Positions 17,701 to 26,749 of a stretch of 64,000 nucleotides of DNA are shown in pieces (positions within the stretch are counted from its first letter, which is position 1; each line of letters begins with the position of its first letter). The notes under the pieces were generated by a model that worked only from the letters and a program-made list of their open reading frames with translations, was not told the origin of the DNA and searched no databases. The position numbers were made by a program, and so were the translations under genes. Origin of the DNA: JBFHIJ01 sp963678775 (GTDB lineage Bacteria > Bacteroidota > Ignavibacteria > Kapaibacteriales > UBA2268); contig CAXXGR010000004.1 of the NCBI GenBank assembly GCA_963678775.2, positions 227,187 to 291,186 on the forward strand, read 5' to 3'.

Positions 17701-18124
17701 CTAAAGTCTCCATGTCAAATGTGATTGATTTGTTATCTTTATTGCTTAGTATTGCGTTAGTAATTGGGATGATTTTTTCTGATTGGAGAGCTAAATCTAT
17801 TTTGCCACTTTTGATGTCTTTGAGCATTTGAAAAGCATTTAGCTTCCTCCAGACTACTGCACTTGGCACTCCGGCATCCGAATAGGCATAGTCATATAGA
17901 TATGCTACAGTCAAATCTACTGATAGCTTTGTCACCATCATGTCCGGCATCTGCAATGGTATCTCATAGCGAGAAACTAAGCTATTATCAATTATGGAAT
18001 CTGCATATTCTCTGTGCCTTTGCAACTGAGCAATATCAAAATTACCCCCACACAAAACAGCTAATTCATCTCTCGAATATTCAAGCAGCAAGTCGTTTTC
18101 ATCTGAGTAAGCCATTACTGTCAC
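17675..18124 (-). CDS. Mu gp36-like head-tail connector (DUF1320)
   Basis: 149 residues. Resembles the gp36/DUF1320 family: YSDENDLLLEYSRDEL at the start, a helix with YADSIIDNSLVSRYEIPL, then VDLTVAYLYDYAY and a C-terminal helix with LKDIKSGKIDL. Family members occur just after the capsid genes of Mu-like phages and are thought to act at the head-tail joint. It follows the cement gene after three bases. Confidence 0.75.
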   Translation of the reverse strand: MTVMAYSDENDLLLEYSRDELAVLCGGNFDIAQLQRHREYADSIIDNSLVSRYEIPLQMPDMMVTKLSVDLTVAYLYDYAYSDAGVPSAVVWRKLNAFQMLKDIKSGKIDLALQSEKIIPITNAILSNKDNKSITFDMETLDEFKQYME

Positions 18125-18127
18125 CTT

Positions 18128-18469
18128 TTAAATTACTAATCGAATTTTTATTAGGCTTGCACCGGAGCAACTGCCAAGAGCATAAGCATTTACTACTTCG
18201 CCGGCTCCTGCTGCTTTAGCTTTGCCATCAGTATCGCTACTTATTGCAGCTCCTTTGCTTACAGCACCTACGGTTTCTACAAGCATTGTACCCAAGGTTT
18301 CTATAGTTGCCTGAGTTCCTGCTTTTGCTTCCAGAGAGCTAACCCCAAGAGCTCTTTCCCCGGCGGTGCAAATGCCACCTAAATAGTTTACGAATCTGAA
18401 TTGTGGGATATCTTCTGCCGCTTTAACGCTAATTGTTAGAGCTGAACTATATGTTTGAGAGCTAATCAT
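18128..18469 (-). CDS. capsid cement/decoration protein (DUF2190-like)
   Basis: 113 residues, rich in small residues. The pattern IPQFRFVNYLGGICTAGERALGVSSLEAKAG... with LGTMLVETVGAVSKGAAIS resembles DUF2190 proteins, which stud and stabilise the phage head. Located right after the major capsid gene (12-base gap), as expected. Confidence 0.75.
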   Translation of the reverse strand: MISSQTYSSALTISVKAAEDIPQFRFVNYLGGICTAGERALGVSSLEAKAGTQATIETLGTMLVETVGAVSKGAAISSDTDGKAKAAGAGEVVNAYALGSCSGASLIKIRLVI

Positions 18470-18481
18470 TGTTATTTTTCC

Positions 18482-19426
18482 TTATTCGTGATAATTTGTA
18501 TTTGCGATTAGAAAACCGGCATCCTTGCCTGTGATTTGTACAGAATAATTGTCTGTGGCACGAATTACTTTCACCTTGCCACCGTTTTCGTAGTATGTGT
18601 CTACTTCCGGTAAGCCTTTCCTTTGGAATGTATAGCCATAAGAAGGGTTGTATTCGGATCGGTGAGTTGACTGCTCTACATAAGCCAGCACTATATTGTC
18701 TTTCCAAATATCCTCCATCACTGTACCGTCCGGTGAGTACACAGAGGTACCTACTATAATATTATCGATATTGATAATATTCTTGAGAATTTCAGCATTC
18801 ACTGCTACGTGATTGGTGTAACGGATTTTGCCTGTGATACTATTGTGATCAAGCATCTTCCTAACTGCAATGTCGCCGATTAGCATAAGATTAGGATATT
18901 TCCCGATACGCTTGCGGATAGCATCTCGGCCGTGATATATCCAATCTTCAGGATTGGTAGTACCGGTAGGCGCATAAATTGATTCTGATTCGCTGCTGAC
19001 AACTATCTTCATGTCATCGTCAAAGTTGTCTGGGTTTTGTACCATATCTGCCGTTGCCTTTTCTCTGCCGGCAAGTAATATATCTAACAGCTCTTTGGTG
19101 CTTCTCTGTTCATATCGGAAGAAGTCACTGCTTTCCTCTTCTTCGAGATAGTCCAGAGCTATTTCCAAATCCCTTTCAAAAGTTTCAAATTCCATCATTT
19201 CTATTTCTTCAGGAGGGATGCGGTTAGAAGCAGCTCTAAGTGCTCTTTCCGTGTCGCGCATCACAAAGGCATTCTTAGAAAAAACAGGAATCTTGCCTTT
19301 CATTTTACTTACGTTAACTGTTGGAAATAACTTATCTGCAACAAATGCTGCATTGGAATACCCTTGTGCTATAGTAGTCAACACGGGATCAACCATGCGA
19401 AGAGAATCTAATCTTGTATTTCCCAT
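18482..19426 (-). CDS. phage major capsid protein (HK97-fold, Mu-like)
   Basis: 314 residues. N-terminal DSLRMVDPVLTTIAQGY, then FVADKLFPTVNV and KGKIPVFSK, typical of major capsid proteins of Mu-like and related phages; a middle stretch with helix EIALDYLEEEES and a C-terminal RKGLPEVDTYYENGGKV segment. Builds the icosahedral head. Position between the protease and cement genes supports the call. Confidence 0.8.
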   Translation of the reverse strand: MGNTRLDSLRMVDPVLTTIAQGYSNAAFVADKLFPTVNVSKMKGKIPVFSKNAFVMRDTERALRAASNRIPPEEIEMMEFETFERDLEIALDYLEEEESSDFFRYEQRSTKELLDILLAGREKATADMVQNPDNFDDDMKIVVSSESESIYAPTGTTNPEDWIYHGRDAIRKRIGKYPNLMLIGDIAVRKMLDHNSITGKIRYTNHVAVNAEILKNIINIDNIIVGTSVYSPDGTVMEDIWKDNIVLAYVEQSTHRSEYNPSYGYTFQRKGLPEVDTYYENGGKVKVIRATDNYSVQITGKDAGFLIANTNYHE

Positions 19427-19438
19427 TATTCTATTCCT

Positions 19439-20284
19439 TTAAAATGTATAATTAGTAGCTGAGAGAATTACTGCTTCTTCGTAACTGAGTGAGTCATCTT
19501 TCGCTTGCAAAGCTTTAGCGTTTTTGTGCAAGTCCAATCTTTCAGGCTGTACTTCTGCATCATCAAAAGCCTCATCTTGAGTTTCAGTGAACTCAAAATG
19601 CGATGCAACATAATCCGGTTTTATAGAGCTGAACATATCTCTGGTGTGTTCTGATAAGTCAGTGCCGTGCTTTTGGTCATATTGATGCACTAACTCAAGT
19701 AAGTCTGCCACAGTATTGCGATGAGCAGGATGAACCTTTACACCATTGCTAATGTCAGTCAGTGAGTCAGCAAAAGCTGTAAATTCGCGTCTTCGCATAT
19801 TTTGCTCCAAGCCTTCGATTTGCTCGCGAAGCTCCATATTTTCACGCTCTGCTTCAGTGAAAAGAGAGCCTTCCACTTCCATCGCCGTAAATTCTCCGGC
19901 ATCAGAAAACTCAGCAGGTGCCAGCCCTTTCACAGCAGGAGAGGCAGCTCCTAAAAAGCCCACATGACGCAAAAGCATATTCGGGTACAAAGCAATTGAT
20001 ACTTTTTTATATCTTCCTTGTTTGATTTCCTCAGCAAAGTCTGAGTTTATTTCTTTTACTTTAGCGAGCAAAGTGTCATTTCTTCGGGCAAGCTTAGCTA
20101 CCCAGCCATAAGCCGGAGAGTCTGTATCAGGGTGCCCTTTGACAATCGGAGCAAGAAAAGCATCACTGCTTTCTGTTTTTGAGTTGTAAGCATAAGCAAT
20201 AGCATCTAAAAGCTCTGCATTATACTCTCGAGTGTGCCCGGAAGAATCCGTATGGCGTCCGGTTTTAAAAACTTCAATCCACAT
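19439..20284 (-). CDS. Mu gpI-like capsid protease/scaffold
   Basis: 281 residues. The N-terminal ~150 residues match the phage Mu I protease family: FLAPIVKGHPDTDSPAYGWV, LLAKVKEI, GRYKKVSIALYP and a FLGAASPAVKGL segment. The C-terminal half is helical with a coiled coil (~140-175), fitting a scaffold domain cut off during head maturation. First gene of the minus-strand phage block; the ~215 bases upstream hold no further phage gene. Confidence 0.8.
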   Translation of the reverse strand: MWIEVFKTGRHTDSSGHTREYNAELLDAIAYAYNSKTESSDAFLAPIVKGHPDTDSPAYGWVAKLARRNDTLLAKVKEINSDFAEEIKQGRYKKVSIALYPNMLLRHVGFLGAASPAVKGLAPAEFSDAGEFTAMEVEGSLFTEAERENMELREQIEGLEQNMRRREFTAFADSLTDISNGVKVHPAHRNTVADLLELVHQYDQKHGTDLSEHTRDMFSSIKPDYVASHFEFTETQDEAFDDAEVQPERLDLHKNAKALQAKDDSLSYEEAVILSATNYTF

Positions 20285-20420
20285 AAGACTGTACCTCTAA
20301 ATTGTAATCAAAAAAATCGCTGCAGCATTTATTTCAATTACAAAGTACAATCCCCGCAAACCACATATAGAAAACCGTTTACAAAGTATTTTCAAATAGT
20401 TTGGAAAGTATGGAGGGTAT

Positions 20421-20463
20421 AAAAAAAATCCTGTAGAAATAAAAGTTCTTATCTCTGCAGGAT
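20421..20463 (-). terminator. intrinsic terminator after the PLP decarboxylase gene
   Basis: Read on the minus strand, ATCCTGCAGA pairs with TCTACAGGAT (one G-U pair), followed by eight T. It lies ~36 bases after the stop of the decarboxylase and just upstream of the phage block, insulating the two. Confidence 0.8.
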
Positions 20464-20498
20464 ATATAATATGTTTAATATTGCTTTTTTCGGAAATG

Positions 20499-21914
20499 TT
20501 ATATTCTATCTATCTCTTCCCGGATAGTGTTCCACGCCTCTTCCACATGATGTTTTTGTAGATAAGTTTGCCCTGCAATTAGTCTAATTACAAAGTTCCC
20601 ATTTAGCTTAGTATGTGTCATATACAAATTGCCGCTCGCATTTATATTTTCCATAAGCTTAGCGTTTAAGCTGTTTAGCTCTTCAGTCTCTAACCCGGAT
20701 TTAGGCACATATCTGAAGCAAATAAGATTTAAACTTACAGGTGCAAGTATTTCTATATCGCTTCTCGCGTCCATCTCTTTTGCCAAAGACTGCACCCAGC
20801 TTATCTGGTTTCTTATTATCTCCTGCATCTTCTCTACACCAAAACTGCGAATAACAAACCAAAGTTTCAAAGCCCTAAAACGCCTGCCCAGTGGAATACC
20901 CCAGTCTCTGTAATTATTTACTACACTGTCGGATTTTGTCTTAAGATATTCCGGTAATATTTCAAACGTTCTAATAAGAGACTCTTTATCTTTAACAAAG
21001 TAAGCAGTACAATCAAAGTTGGTGAAGAGCCATTTATGTGGATTGAATACGTAAGAATCTACATATTCAGCTCCATCAATAAAATGTCTAAACTCAGACA
21101 AAATCATTGCAGAACCTGCATAGGCAGCATCTACGTGAAGCCACACGCCATTCCTGTCACAAATCTCCCCTATTTCTTTTAAAGGATCAATTGCAGTGCT
21201 GCCTGTCGTGCCGATAGCTGCCACCACAAAGCATGGATTGAGTCCGTTTTTAATATCATCCTCTATTTTTGCTTTCAAGTCACTCACATCCATAGCAAAA
21301 TTTTCGTCAGTTTTGATAAGTCTTAACGCATTTCTGCCAAAGCCGGCAATTTTTACAGCCTTTTCGATAGAGGAGTGAGCTTGTTCGGAGCAGTATATAG
21401 TATAGTTCTCTGTTCCGGAAAAGCCATTTCTGTTTATCGAGTAACCGCTCATCATCTCTCTGGCAGATAAAAGAGCTGCTAAGGTAGCAGTGGATGCGGA
21501 GTCTTGAATCACTCCTTCCCAATTTTTCGGGAGTCCGCACATATCTTTTAGCCATTGCATTACCCTTTCCTCAAGCTCTGCAGCAGCAGGAGAAGTTTCC
21601 CAACTCATGCACTGAGCTGCAAGAGCTGAGCTAAGCATTTCACCTAAAATTGAGGGATAGCTACTGTTAGAAGGGAAATATGCCATAAACTTAGGGTGCT
21701 GCCAGTGAGTGATACCCGGCAAAATAATCTTTTGAAAATCAGCGTATATACTATTAAAATCTTCTGCATCATTGGGTGCATTCGCAGGAAGTTGATTGAT
21801 AATATCACCGGGACTTACTTGAGATTTGGGCGAGTAGTCTTCTATATTCTCAAAATAGTCGGCAATCTCATCCACCATTGTGTGTGCATGTTTTCTAAAA
21901 TCTTGAATATTCAT
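20499..21914 (-). CDS. PLP-dependent aromatic-L-amino-acid-type decarboxylase (group II)
   Basis: 471 residues, the usual length for the aromatic amino-acid/tyrosine/histidine decarboxylase family. PLP lysine at 294 in NPHKW; HVDAAYAG at 260-267 holds the cofactor-contact aspartate; SEQAHSS with H180 stacks on the cofactor; FPSNSSYPSILGEML near 80-94 is a family hallmark. It removes CO2 from an amino acid such as tyrosine, phenylalanine or tryptophan; the exact substrate cannot be told. Own terminator downstream, divergent from the glycosyltransferase gene upstream. Confidence 0.9.
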   Translation of the reverse strand: MNIQDFRKHAHTMVDEIADYFENIEDYSPKSQVSPGDIINQLPANAPNDAEDFNSIYADFQKIILPGITHWQHPKFMAYFPSNSSYPSILGEMLSSALAAQCMSWETSPAAAELEERVMQWLKDMCGLPKNWEGVIQDSASTATLAALLSAREMMSGYSINRNGFSGTENYTIYCSEQAHSSIEKAVKIAGFGRNALRLIKTDENFAMDVSDLKAKIEDDIKNGLNPCFVVAAIGTTGSTAIDPLKEIGEICDRNGVWLHVDAAYAGSAMILSEFRHFIDGAEYVDSYVFNPHKWLFTNFDCTAYFVKDKESLIRTFEILPEYLKTKSDSVVNNYRDWGIPLGRRFRALKLWFVIRSFGVEKMQEIIRNQISWVQSLAKEMDARSDIEILAPVSLNLICFRYVPKSGLETEELNSLNAKLMENINASGNLYMTHTKLNGNFVIRLIAGQTYLQKHHVEEAWNTIREEIDRI

Positions 21915-22014
21915 AAGTTTTGTCTTTTTTATTGTTCAATTTCCTTAAATATCACTATTTTGTGCCTTAAAATCAACAATAAATATTATTAGTTAAAGAA
22001 ATAATACTATAAAA

Positions 22015-22911
22015 ATGGAATCCCGAAAAATTTTATTAACGAATCATAGTTTGGATAAAACAACAGGCTCTGAAACATATTGTTATAACTTAGCACTTAG
22101 ATTTTCTAAACATCATGAAGTTTATGTTTGGACACCAAACCCAGGCAAAATGTCCGAAAAAATTAGCGAGTTTGCTACTATTTTAGACAAACCTGAGGGT
22201 AATTTTGATTATATTTTTTATAATCACAACAACACTATTTCTGCTAATTTACACTCTAAATGTAAAATTTTTACAATGCAGGGCATTTTTCCTAAGTTAG
22301 AGCAACCTCCTTTAGGCATGGATGCTTATGTAGCCATTTCTGATGAAATAGCTGCCCACCACAACAAATTAAAGCCACATATTATTAGAAATGGAATAGA
22401 TACTGAATATTATAAAGAAACACCCAGAGCTCATAAAACTAAAAATGTTCTTTTCTCTAGTAATTACAGATCTAAATTCCCGAGGACTCTCAAGTTTGCA
22501 TGTGCTAGTTTAGGTCTTAAATTTAGAAGAATAGGGGATAAAAATCTTAAATATGATATACTTCCTGATTTAGAATGGGCAGATATTGTGATTGGATTAG
22601 GTAGAACTGCGCTCGAAGCTATGAGTTGTAATAAAAGGGTAATTGTTGCAGATAGAAGAGGCTATAGTGACGTTGGTATGGACGGATTCCTAACTTCAGC
22701 GAACGTAACAGAAATACAACAAAATAATTTTTCCGGCAGAAGATATAAGAAACCTATTTGCTTTTTAACTATCAGAGAAGAGCTCAAAAAAGCAATAAAA
22801 AGCACTGAATCTTGGGAGCGAGATTATATTTTACAATATTTCAATATCGACAAAGCAGTACAAAATTATATTACTTTAGCAGAGCAGATTGTAAGCTCTA
22901 AAGAAAGCTAA
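22015..22911 (+). CDS. glycosyltransferase, GT4-like
   Basis: 298 residues, shorter than most GT-B enzymes. N-terminal HSLDKTTGSETYCYNLA gives a sugar-donor loop; the second half has NVLFSSNYRSKFPRTL and VIGLGRTALEAMSCNKRVIVADRRG, a GT4-type nucleotide-sugar site with the conserved glutamate. Likely acts on surface glycans. Its 3' end overlaps the convergent gene by 14 bases. Confidence 0.75.
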   Translation: MESRKILLTNHSLDKTTGSETYCYNLALRFSKHHEVYVWTPNPGKMSEKISEFATILDKPEGNFDYIFYNHNNTISANLHSKCKIFTMQGIFPKLEQPPLGMDAYVAISDEIAAHHNKLKPHIIRNGIDTEYYKETPRAHKTKNVLFSSNYRSKFPRTLKFACASLGLKFRRIGDKNLKYDILPDLEWADIVIGLGRTALEAMSCNKRVIVADRRGYSDVGMDGFLTSANVTEIQQNNFSGRRYKKPICFLTIREELKKAIKSTESWERDYILQYFNIDKAVQNYITLAEQIVSSKES

Positions 22912-23908
22912 GTAGCTTATCTCTCATTTTTGAATAAGAAAATTCTTCTAATAACTCTATGGACGGATTAGCACAGTCGCTGTAGAAAGTTTCATCTGTG
23001 ACGAGTCTTTTTGCTAAGTCGATAGCTTTTTCCGTCTCGAACTCATTGTCTAAAGTAAGCTGTGGAAAGAATGTTTCACCATGGCCCGTAGATTTAGTTG
23101 TAATAACGGGTATGCCCAAAGCGGCAGCATCTAATATATATCTCGCCCATGTGTATCTTTGATCAAGATTGACCCAGAAATAAGTATCACTCAGATTCTT
23201 AAAATAATCTTTTAAGGTATATGCTCTGCGAACCTCAAGTTTATCATCCTTGTAATACTCTCTGACCATATCAATACGGACGTTTCCATTTAAAGTGCCG
23301 TACTTTTTCAACATTTTTGGCATATTCCTAAGTGTGCGGTGTTCCCGTTCTTCTATTCCAAAATACGGTAAGCCGCTCGCCTGAGCAACAAGGTGGTCAT
23401 TCCATCTTTTTAGTAGCATGGGAGCAATAAATACTTCTTTTTTTCTCTCCTTAATATCTTTCCTAAGTTTAAGAACATTTTCTACCGGGTAAGGCACTCC
23501 GATATACTCAGATTTAGTACTACTTATAGTTCTAAAGAGTGGCAAAGAATATTTGTTGATAACATTTATCAAATCAGAATTGTCAAAAATATCTTTGATG
23601 TGCTTCATTGGAATAAGGTATTCTTTAGCACAGCCCTCTATCAGCGATACCCATTTTACATTAGATGCCCGATTAAGGCACAAATGTGATAACTTTTCCT
23701 GATAGTTTCCCGGAAAGTCTGTATTCCCAATTACTATATCAAACCTATTTACATACTCAGATGTACAGTCAAAAATATTGCAGAACTCACCTTCAAAAGC
23801 ATATACCCATGCTTCAATGCCGGTCATAAATTCTCTATGCTGAGGTCTTTCGGAAGCGTTCCATCTACCAAGATTCTCTCCAATAACTAATACTTTGGGG
23901 TTCTGCAT
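22898..23908 (-). CDS. glycosyltransferase-like protein
   Basis: 336 residues. N-terminal KVLVIGENLGRW and FDIVIGNTDFPGNYQEKL suggest the first Rossmann domain; the C-terminal ARYILDAAALGIPVITTKSTGHGETFF resembles the donor-binding loop of GT-B enzymes. No family is named with certainty. Convergent with, and overlapping, the GT4-like gene, which suggests related glycan work without a common transcript. Confidence 0.6.
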   Translation of the reverse strand: MQNPKVLVIGENLGRWNASERPQHREFMTGIEAWVYAFEGEFCNIFDCTSEYVNRFDIVIGNTDFPGNYQEKLSHLCLNRASNVKWVSLIEGCAKEYLIPMKHIKDIFDNSDLINVINKYSLPLFRTISSTKSEYIGVPYPVENVLKLRKDIKERKKEVFIAPMLLKRWNDHLVAQASGLPYFGIEEREHRTLRNMPKMLKKYGTLNGNVRIDMVREYYKDDKLEVRRAYTLKDYFKNLSDTYFWVNLDQRYTWARYILDAAALGIPVITTKSTGHGETFFPQLTLDNEFETEKAIDLAKRLVTDETFYSDCANPSIELLEEFSYSKMRDKLLSFL

Positions 23909-23971
23909 ATTTTCTTTTAGAATTGTTATTACATAAATTTATTTCAAAGAATAAAGAGGAATATCTAATTC

Positions 23972-25070
23972 CTATCCTTCCATCAACATCAAAAACTCTT
24001 TGATAAAGTCATCTATATCACCATCCATTACCGCTTGGATATCAGTTCTTTTATATTCAGATCTGTGGTCATTTACCATTGTGTAAGGTTGGAATACATA
24101 ACTACGAATTTGGCTACCCCACTCGATTTTCTTTTTAGAACCTTCCACCGCGGCTTTTTCTTTTTCTTCCTCTTCCATGCGTTTTTTGTAGAGTCGTGAT
24201 TTTAGCATCTTCATAGCACGCTCTCTATTTTGAAACTGCGAACGTTCCTGCTGGCAGGCAACAACTATTCCTGAAGGCACGTGGCGCAGTCTTACGGCTG
24301 TTTCTACTTTGTTTACATTTTGTCCGCCTTTACCGCCGGCTCGAAATGTATCCATTTCCACATCCGCAGGGTTTACTTCTATGTCAATATCATCATCTAC
24401 TTCAGGATATACAAATACAGAAGCAAATGAAGTGTGCCTGCGTGCATTGGAGTCGAAAGGAGAAATACGAACTAATCTATGTACACCGTTTTCAGCTTTG
24501 AGATAACCATAAGCAAACTTGCCGGTTATTTCAATAGACGCTGATTTGATACCTGCACCGTCGCCCTCTAACTCTTCTAAAAGGACTACTTTATAATTTT
24601 TACGCTCTGCCCAGCGCACGTACATCCTAAGCAGCATGTGTGCCCAGTCGCAGGCTTCAGTTCCGCCGGCACCCGCATTGATAGCAAGGATAGCTGTGCG
24701 GTCATCATCAGCATGGCCTAAAAGCTTACGCACTTCCAAAGCGCTTACTATTTTTTCTGCATTTGCTACTTCATCATTTGTATCTGTTTCCATAGCTTCG
24801 TCTTTCTCTTCCTCTGCCAACTCAATAAAGGCTATTGCATCTTGCACCACTGCATCAGTGTCTTCCCATACCTTTACCCACTCTTTTGCTTCAGAAATCT
24901 GTCGCATTATTTCCTGAGCGATTATATTATCGTTCCAAAAGTCTTCAGCTTGTGAGAGCTCTTCCTTTTCTTTGATTAGGCTTAATTTCCCATCAATGTC
25001 AAAGGAACCTCCGTAATTGCGTAATTCTCGCTTCTAAACCTCTCAGTTTCTCTCGTTGCGGTTCGAACAT
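23972..25070 (-). CDS. prfB: peptide chain release factor 2, with programmed +1 frameshift
   Basis: 365 residues once both frames are joined. The ATG at 25070 begins MFEPQREK; 23 codons later the frame meets TGA at 24999-25001 in the context GGAGG-TTC-CTT-TGA-C, the classical prfB autoregulatory site (internal Shine-Dalgarno three bases before the CTT slip codon). A +1 shift at CTT continues as DIDGKLSL..., in frame with the rest. Later landmarks: RISPFDSNARRH holds the SPF stop-codon anticodon, and GGKGGQNVNK the GGQ catalytic loop. It releases peptides at UGA/UAA; low RF2 favours the shift, giving negative feedback. The frame starting at 24907 alone would miss the first ~54 residues. Confidence 0.95.
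24998..25014 (-). promoter_or_regulatory. prfB: prfB programmed +1 frameshift site
   Basis: On the minus strand the bases read CGGAGG-TTC-CTT-TGA-C. The GGAGG stimulator ends three bases before the CTT slip codon, the same spacing as in the E. coli site. The in-frame TGA at 24999-25001 is the 24th codon. This is a well-known control element. Confidence 0.93.
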
Positions 25071-25186
25071 ATTAGTATATCCAAAAAATAAATTTTACAA
25101 AATAACTAAGCAAAAATACAAAATTTAGGCGGAAAAAGTTAAGCATAAGCAAATAAAGATAAATATTCAAAATATGTTTGAATCTG

Positions 25187-25317
25187 CATTGAAACTTTTA
25201 TGCAGCATAGGCGTATCTATTACTAACAACCCTTACTCATAAAAGCTTGACTCATACAAGCTTAGCACATAACCCTGAGCCGCATACTCCTAACGGATTG
25301 CGGCTTTTTTTTATATG
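25187..25317 (+). ncRNA. candidate small RNA ending in an orphan intrinsic terminator
   Basis: No plus-strand gene ends in this 337-base gap, yet it finishes with a strong plus-strand intrinsic terminator: AGCCGCA...TGCGGCT followed by eight T (about 25280-25317). Upstream are two more short stems, TGCAT...ATGCA and AAGCTT...AAGCTT. A TATGTTTG box at 25173-25180 fits the Bacteroidota -7 consensus TAnnTTTG, though no clear -33 box was found. Together these suggest a ~130-nt structured transcript. Start is approximate; no known RNA family recognised. Confidence 0.4.
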
Positions 25318-25407
25318 CAATATTTACTGAAATACATTTCTGTTGTTTAGCTAAATACTTGCTATTTTCAAGTTCTTATTATTGCTCGCATTTGAAAGGA
25401 GATTATT

Positions 25408-26085
25408 TTGAAACAAGCTATTTTTAACTGGAGTGGAGGTAAGGACTCTGCTTTTGCACTTCATCAAGTTCTATCTGAAAAAAAATACCATGTGCAAAGC
25501 CTACTTACTTCAGTCAATCACGAAACTAAAAGAATTTCCATGCACGGAGTTCGTTTAGAGCTTCTAAAGATGCAGGCTGAAAGCATAGGTCTCCCATTAA
25601 AGACATTTTCTCTACCTGCCTCTCCTGATAACAAGGTATATGAGGCACAGTTGCTCCAAACGATGACAGAGCTGAAAGCTTCAGGCGTAGAGTATTCTAT
25701 TTTCGGAGATATATTTCTGGACGATCTTAGAAAATATCGTGAAGAGCAGTCTGCCAAAGTGCAGATGGAAGCTGTTTTCCCACTTTGGCAGCAAGATACA
25801 TCTATATTAGTTCAAGATTTTATAGCTCAAGGTTTCAAAGCAATAGTCACCGCAGTAGATGCTTCAAAGCTATCACAAGAATTTGTGGGTAAAATAATAG
25901 ACACTGAATTTATCAATGCTTTGCCGAACGGAGTTGATCCTTGTGGCGAAAATGGAGAATTTCACTCTTTTGTTTTTGATGGCCCTCTATTCAAACAAAC
26001 TATAGATTTTAGTATAGGCGAAAAAGTACATCAATATTATTCCGATAAAGATAAATATGGATTCTATTTTTGCGATTTGTTATGA
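25408..26085 (+). CDS. Dph6-related ATP pyrophosphatase (adenine nucleotide alpha hydrolase-like)
   Basis: 225 residues. PP-loop SGGKDS at 9-14 near the N-terminus; then HGVRLELL, GDIFLDDLRKYRE and a C-terminal CGENGEFHSFVFDGPLF stretch typical of diphthine-ammonia-ligase-like proteins. In archaea and eukaryotes the family amidates diphthine; bacterial relatives act on unknown substrates. AAAGGAG precedes the TTG/ATG-type start at 25408. Its end overlaps the convergent HTH gene by ~20 bases. Confidence 0.85.
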   Translation: MKQAIFNWSGGKDSAFALHQVLSEKKYHVQSLLTSVNHETKRISMHGVRLELLKMQAESIGLPLKTFSLPASPDNKVYEAQLLQTMTELKASGVEYSIFGDIFLDDLRKYREEQSAKVQMEAVFPLWQQDTSILVQDFIAQGFKAIVTAVDASKLSQEFVGKIIDTEFINALPNGVDPCGENGEFHSFVFDGPLFKQTIDFSIGEKVHQYYSDKDKYGFYFCDLL

Positions 26086-26558
26086 TTTGACTTATCATTC
26101 AAGTCTCTCAAACGCTCAATAATTTTGTAGATATAATCCATACAGATTTTATCAGATCTGAGAAGAGAAAATTCTGCTTCATATTTATTCAACTCGTTCT
26201 CTGTGGGCGCTTCTTTTCTGGTAGCTGCCTCTAAGTCAGGCATGAGCTTCACAAGAGTGGTTGCTAACTTTGCAGTTTGGTCAAGAGATAAACTTTCCAA
26301 AGAGTCAGAGTGCTCTATCTTTGCTGTAATTGAATTATAGAGAGTACGCAAGGAAATATCCGAGTTAAAAAAAGATTTGATTTCTTTTTCAAATTTCTCA
26401 GCTTTTTTCGACCATTTTTCTCTTTCAAATATTCTATTAATCTCACGATATGAGATGCCAAAGTGTTTAGCGGTTTGAGTTTTTGATCTTTTGACTGTTT
26501 GCAGTAAGTAGTACTCAAATAGTTTATTTTCATCTATGTTTTTGTCAGTTGGCTTCAT
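26064..26558 (-). CDS. helix-turn-helix protein resembling phage small terminase subunits
   Basis: 164 residues from the ATG at 26558 (AAGGA ~12 bases upstream); the frame could extend to 26618. Residues ~20-50 form a helix-turn-helix (KTQTAKHFGISYREINRIFE) followed by KWSKKAEKFEKEI, a layout seen in small terminase subunits and phBC6A51-like HTH proteins of phages; the rest is helical. It could be a DNA-packaging recognition protein or a simple regulator. It lies ~6 kb from the phage block, with housekeeping genes between. Confidence 0.45.
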   Translation of the reverse strand: MKPTDKNIDENKLFEYYLLQTVKRSKTQTAKHFGISYREINRIFEREKWSKKAEKFEKEIKSFFNSDISLRTLYNSITAKIEHSDSLESLSLDQTAKLATTLVKLMPDLEAATRKEAPTENELNKYEAEFSLLRSDKICMDYIYKIIERLRDLNDKSNHNKSQK

Positions 26559-26749
26559 TAGTATATAATTCCTTTGTGTAACGTCCATATCAGCGATTAT
26601 ACGTAAATTAAAAGGCATAATAAAAAAAATGATTTTAAAAATATTTGGGCAACTCTATTGAGCAATTCATAAAATATAAATTGCAAGCGTGCCTGTCCTT
26701 TAGTAATTTTGTAGATTGTAGTAAAAACTGTTTTAGAATACGGATAAAG

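Noticed and set aside
14120..20284. Complete active Mu-like prophage
   Set aside because: No transposase, terminase, tail tube, sheath or tape measure gene in or next to the block.
20285..20420. Possible phage attachment site or repressor operators upstream of the phage block
   Set aside because: No direct repeat shared with the other end of the block and no regulator gene; nothing beyond AT-rich sequence.
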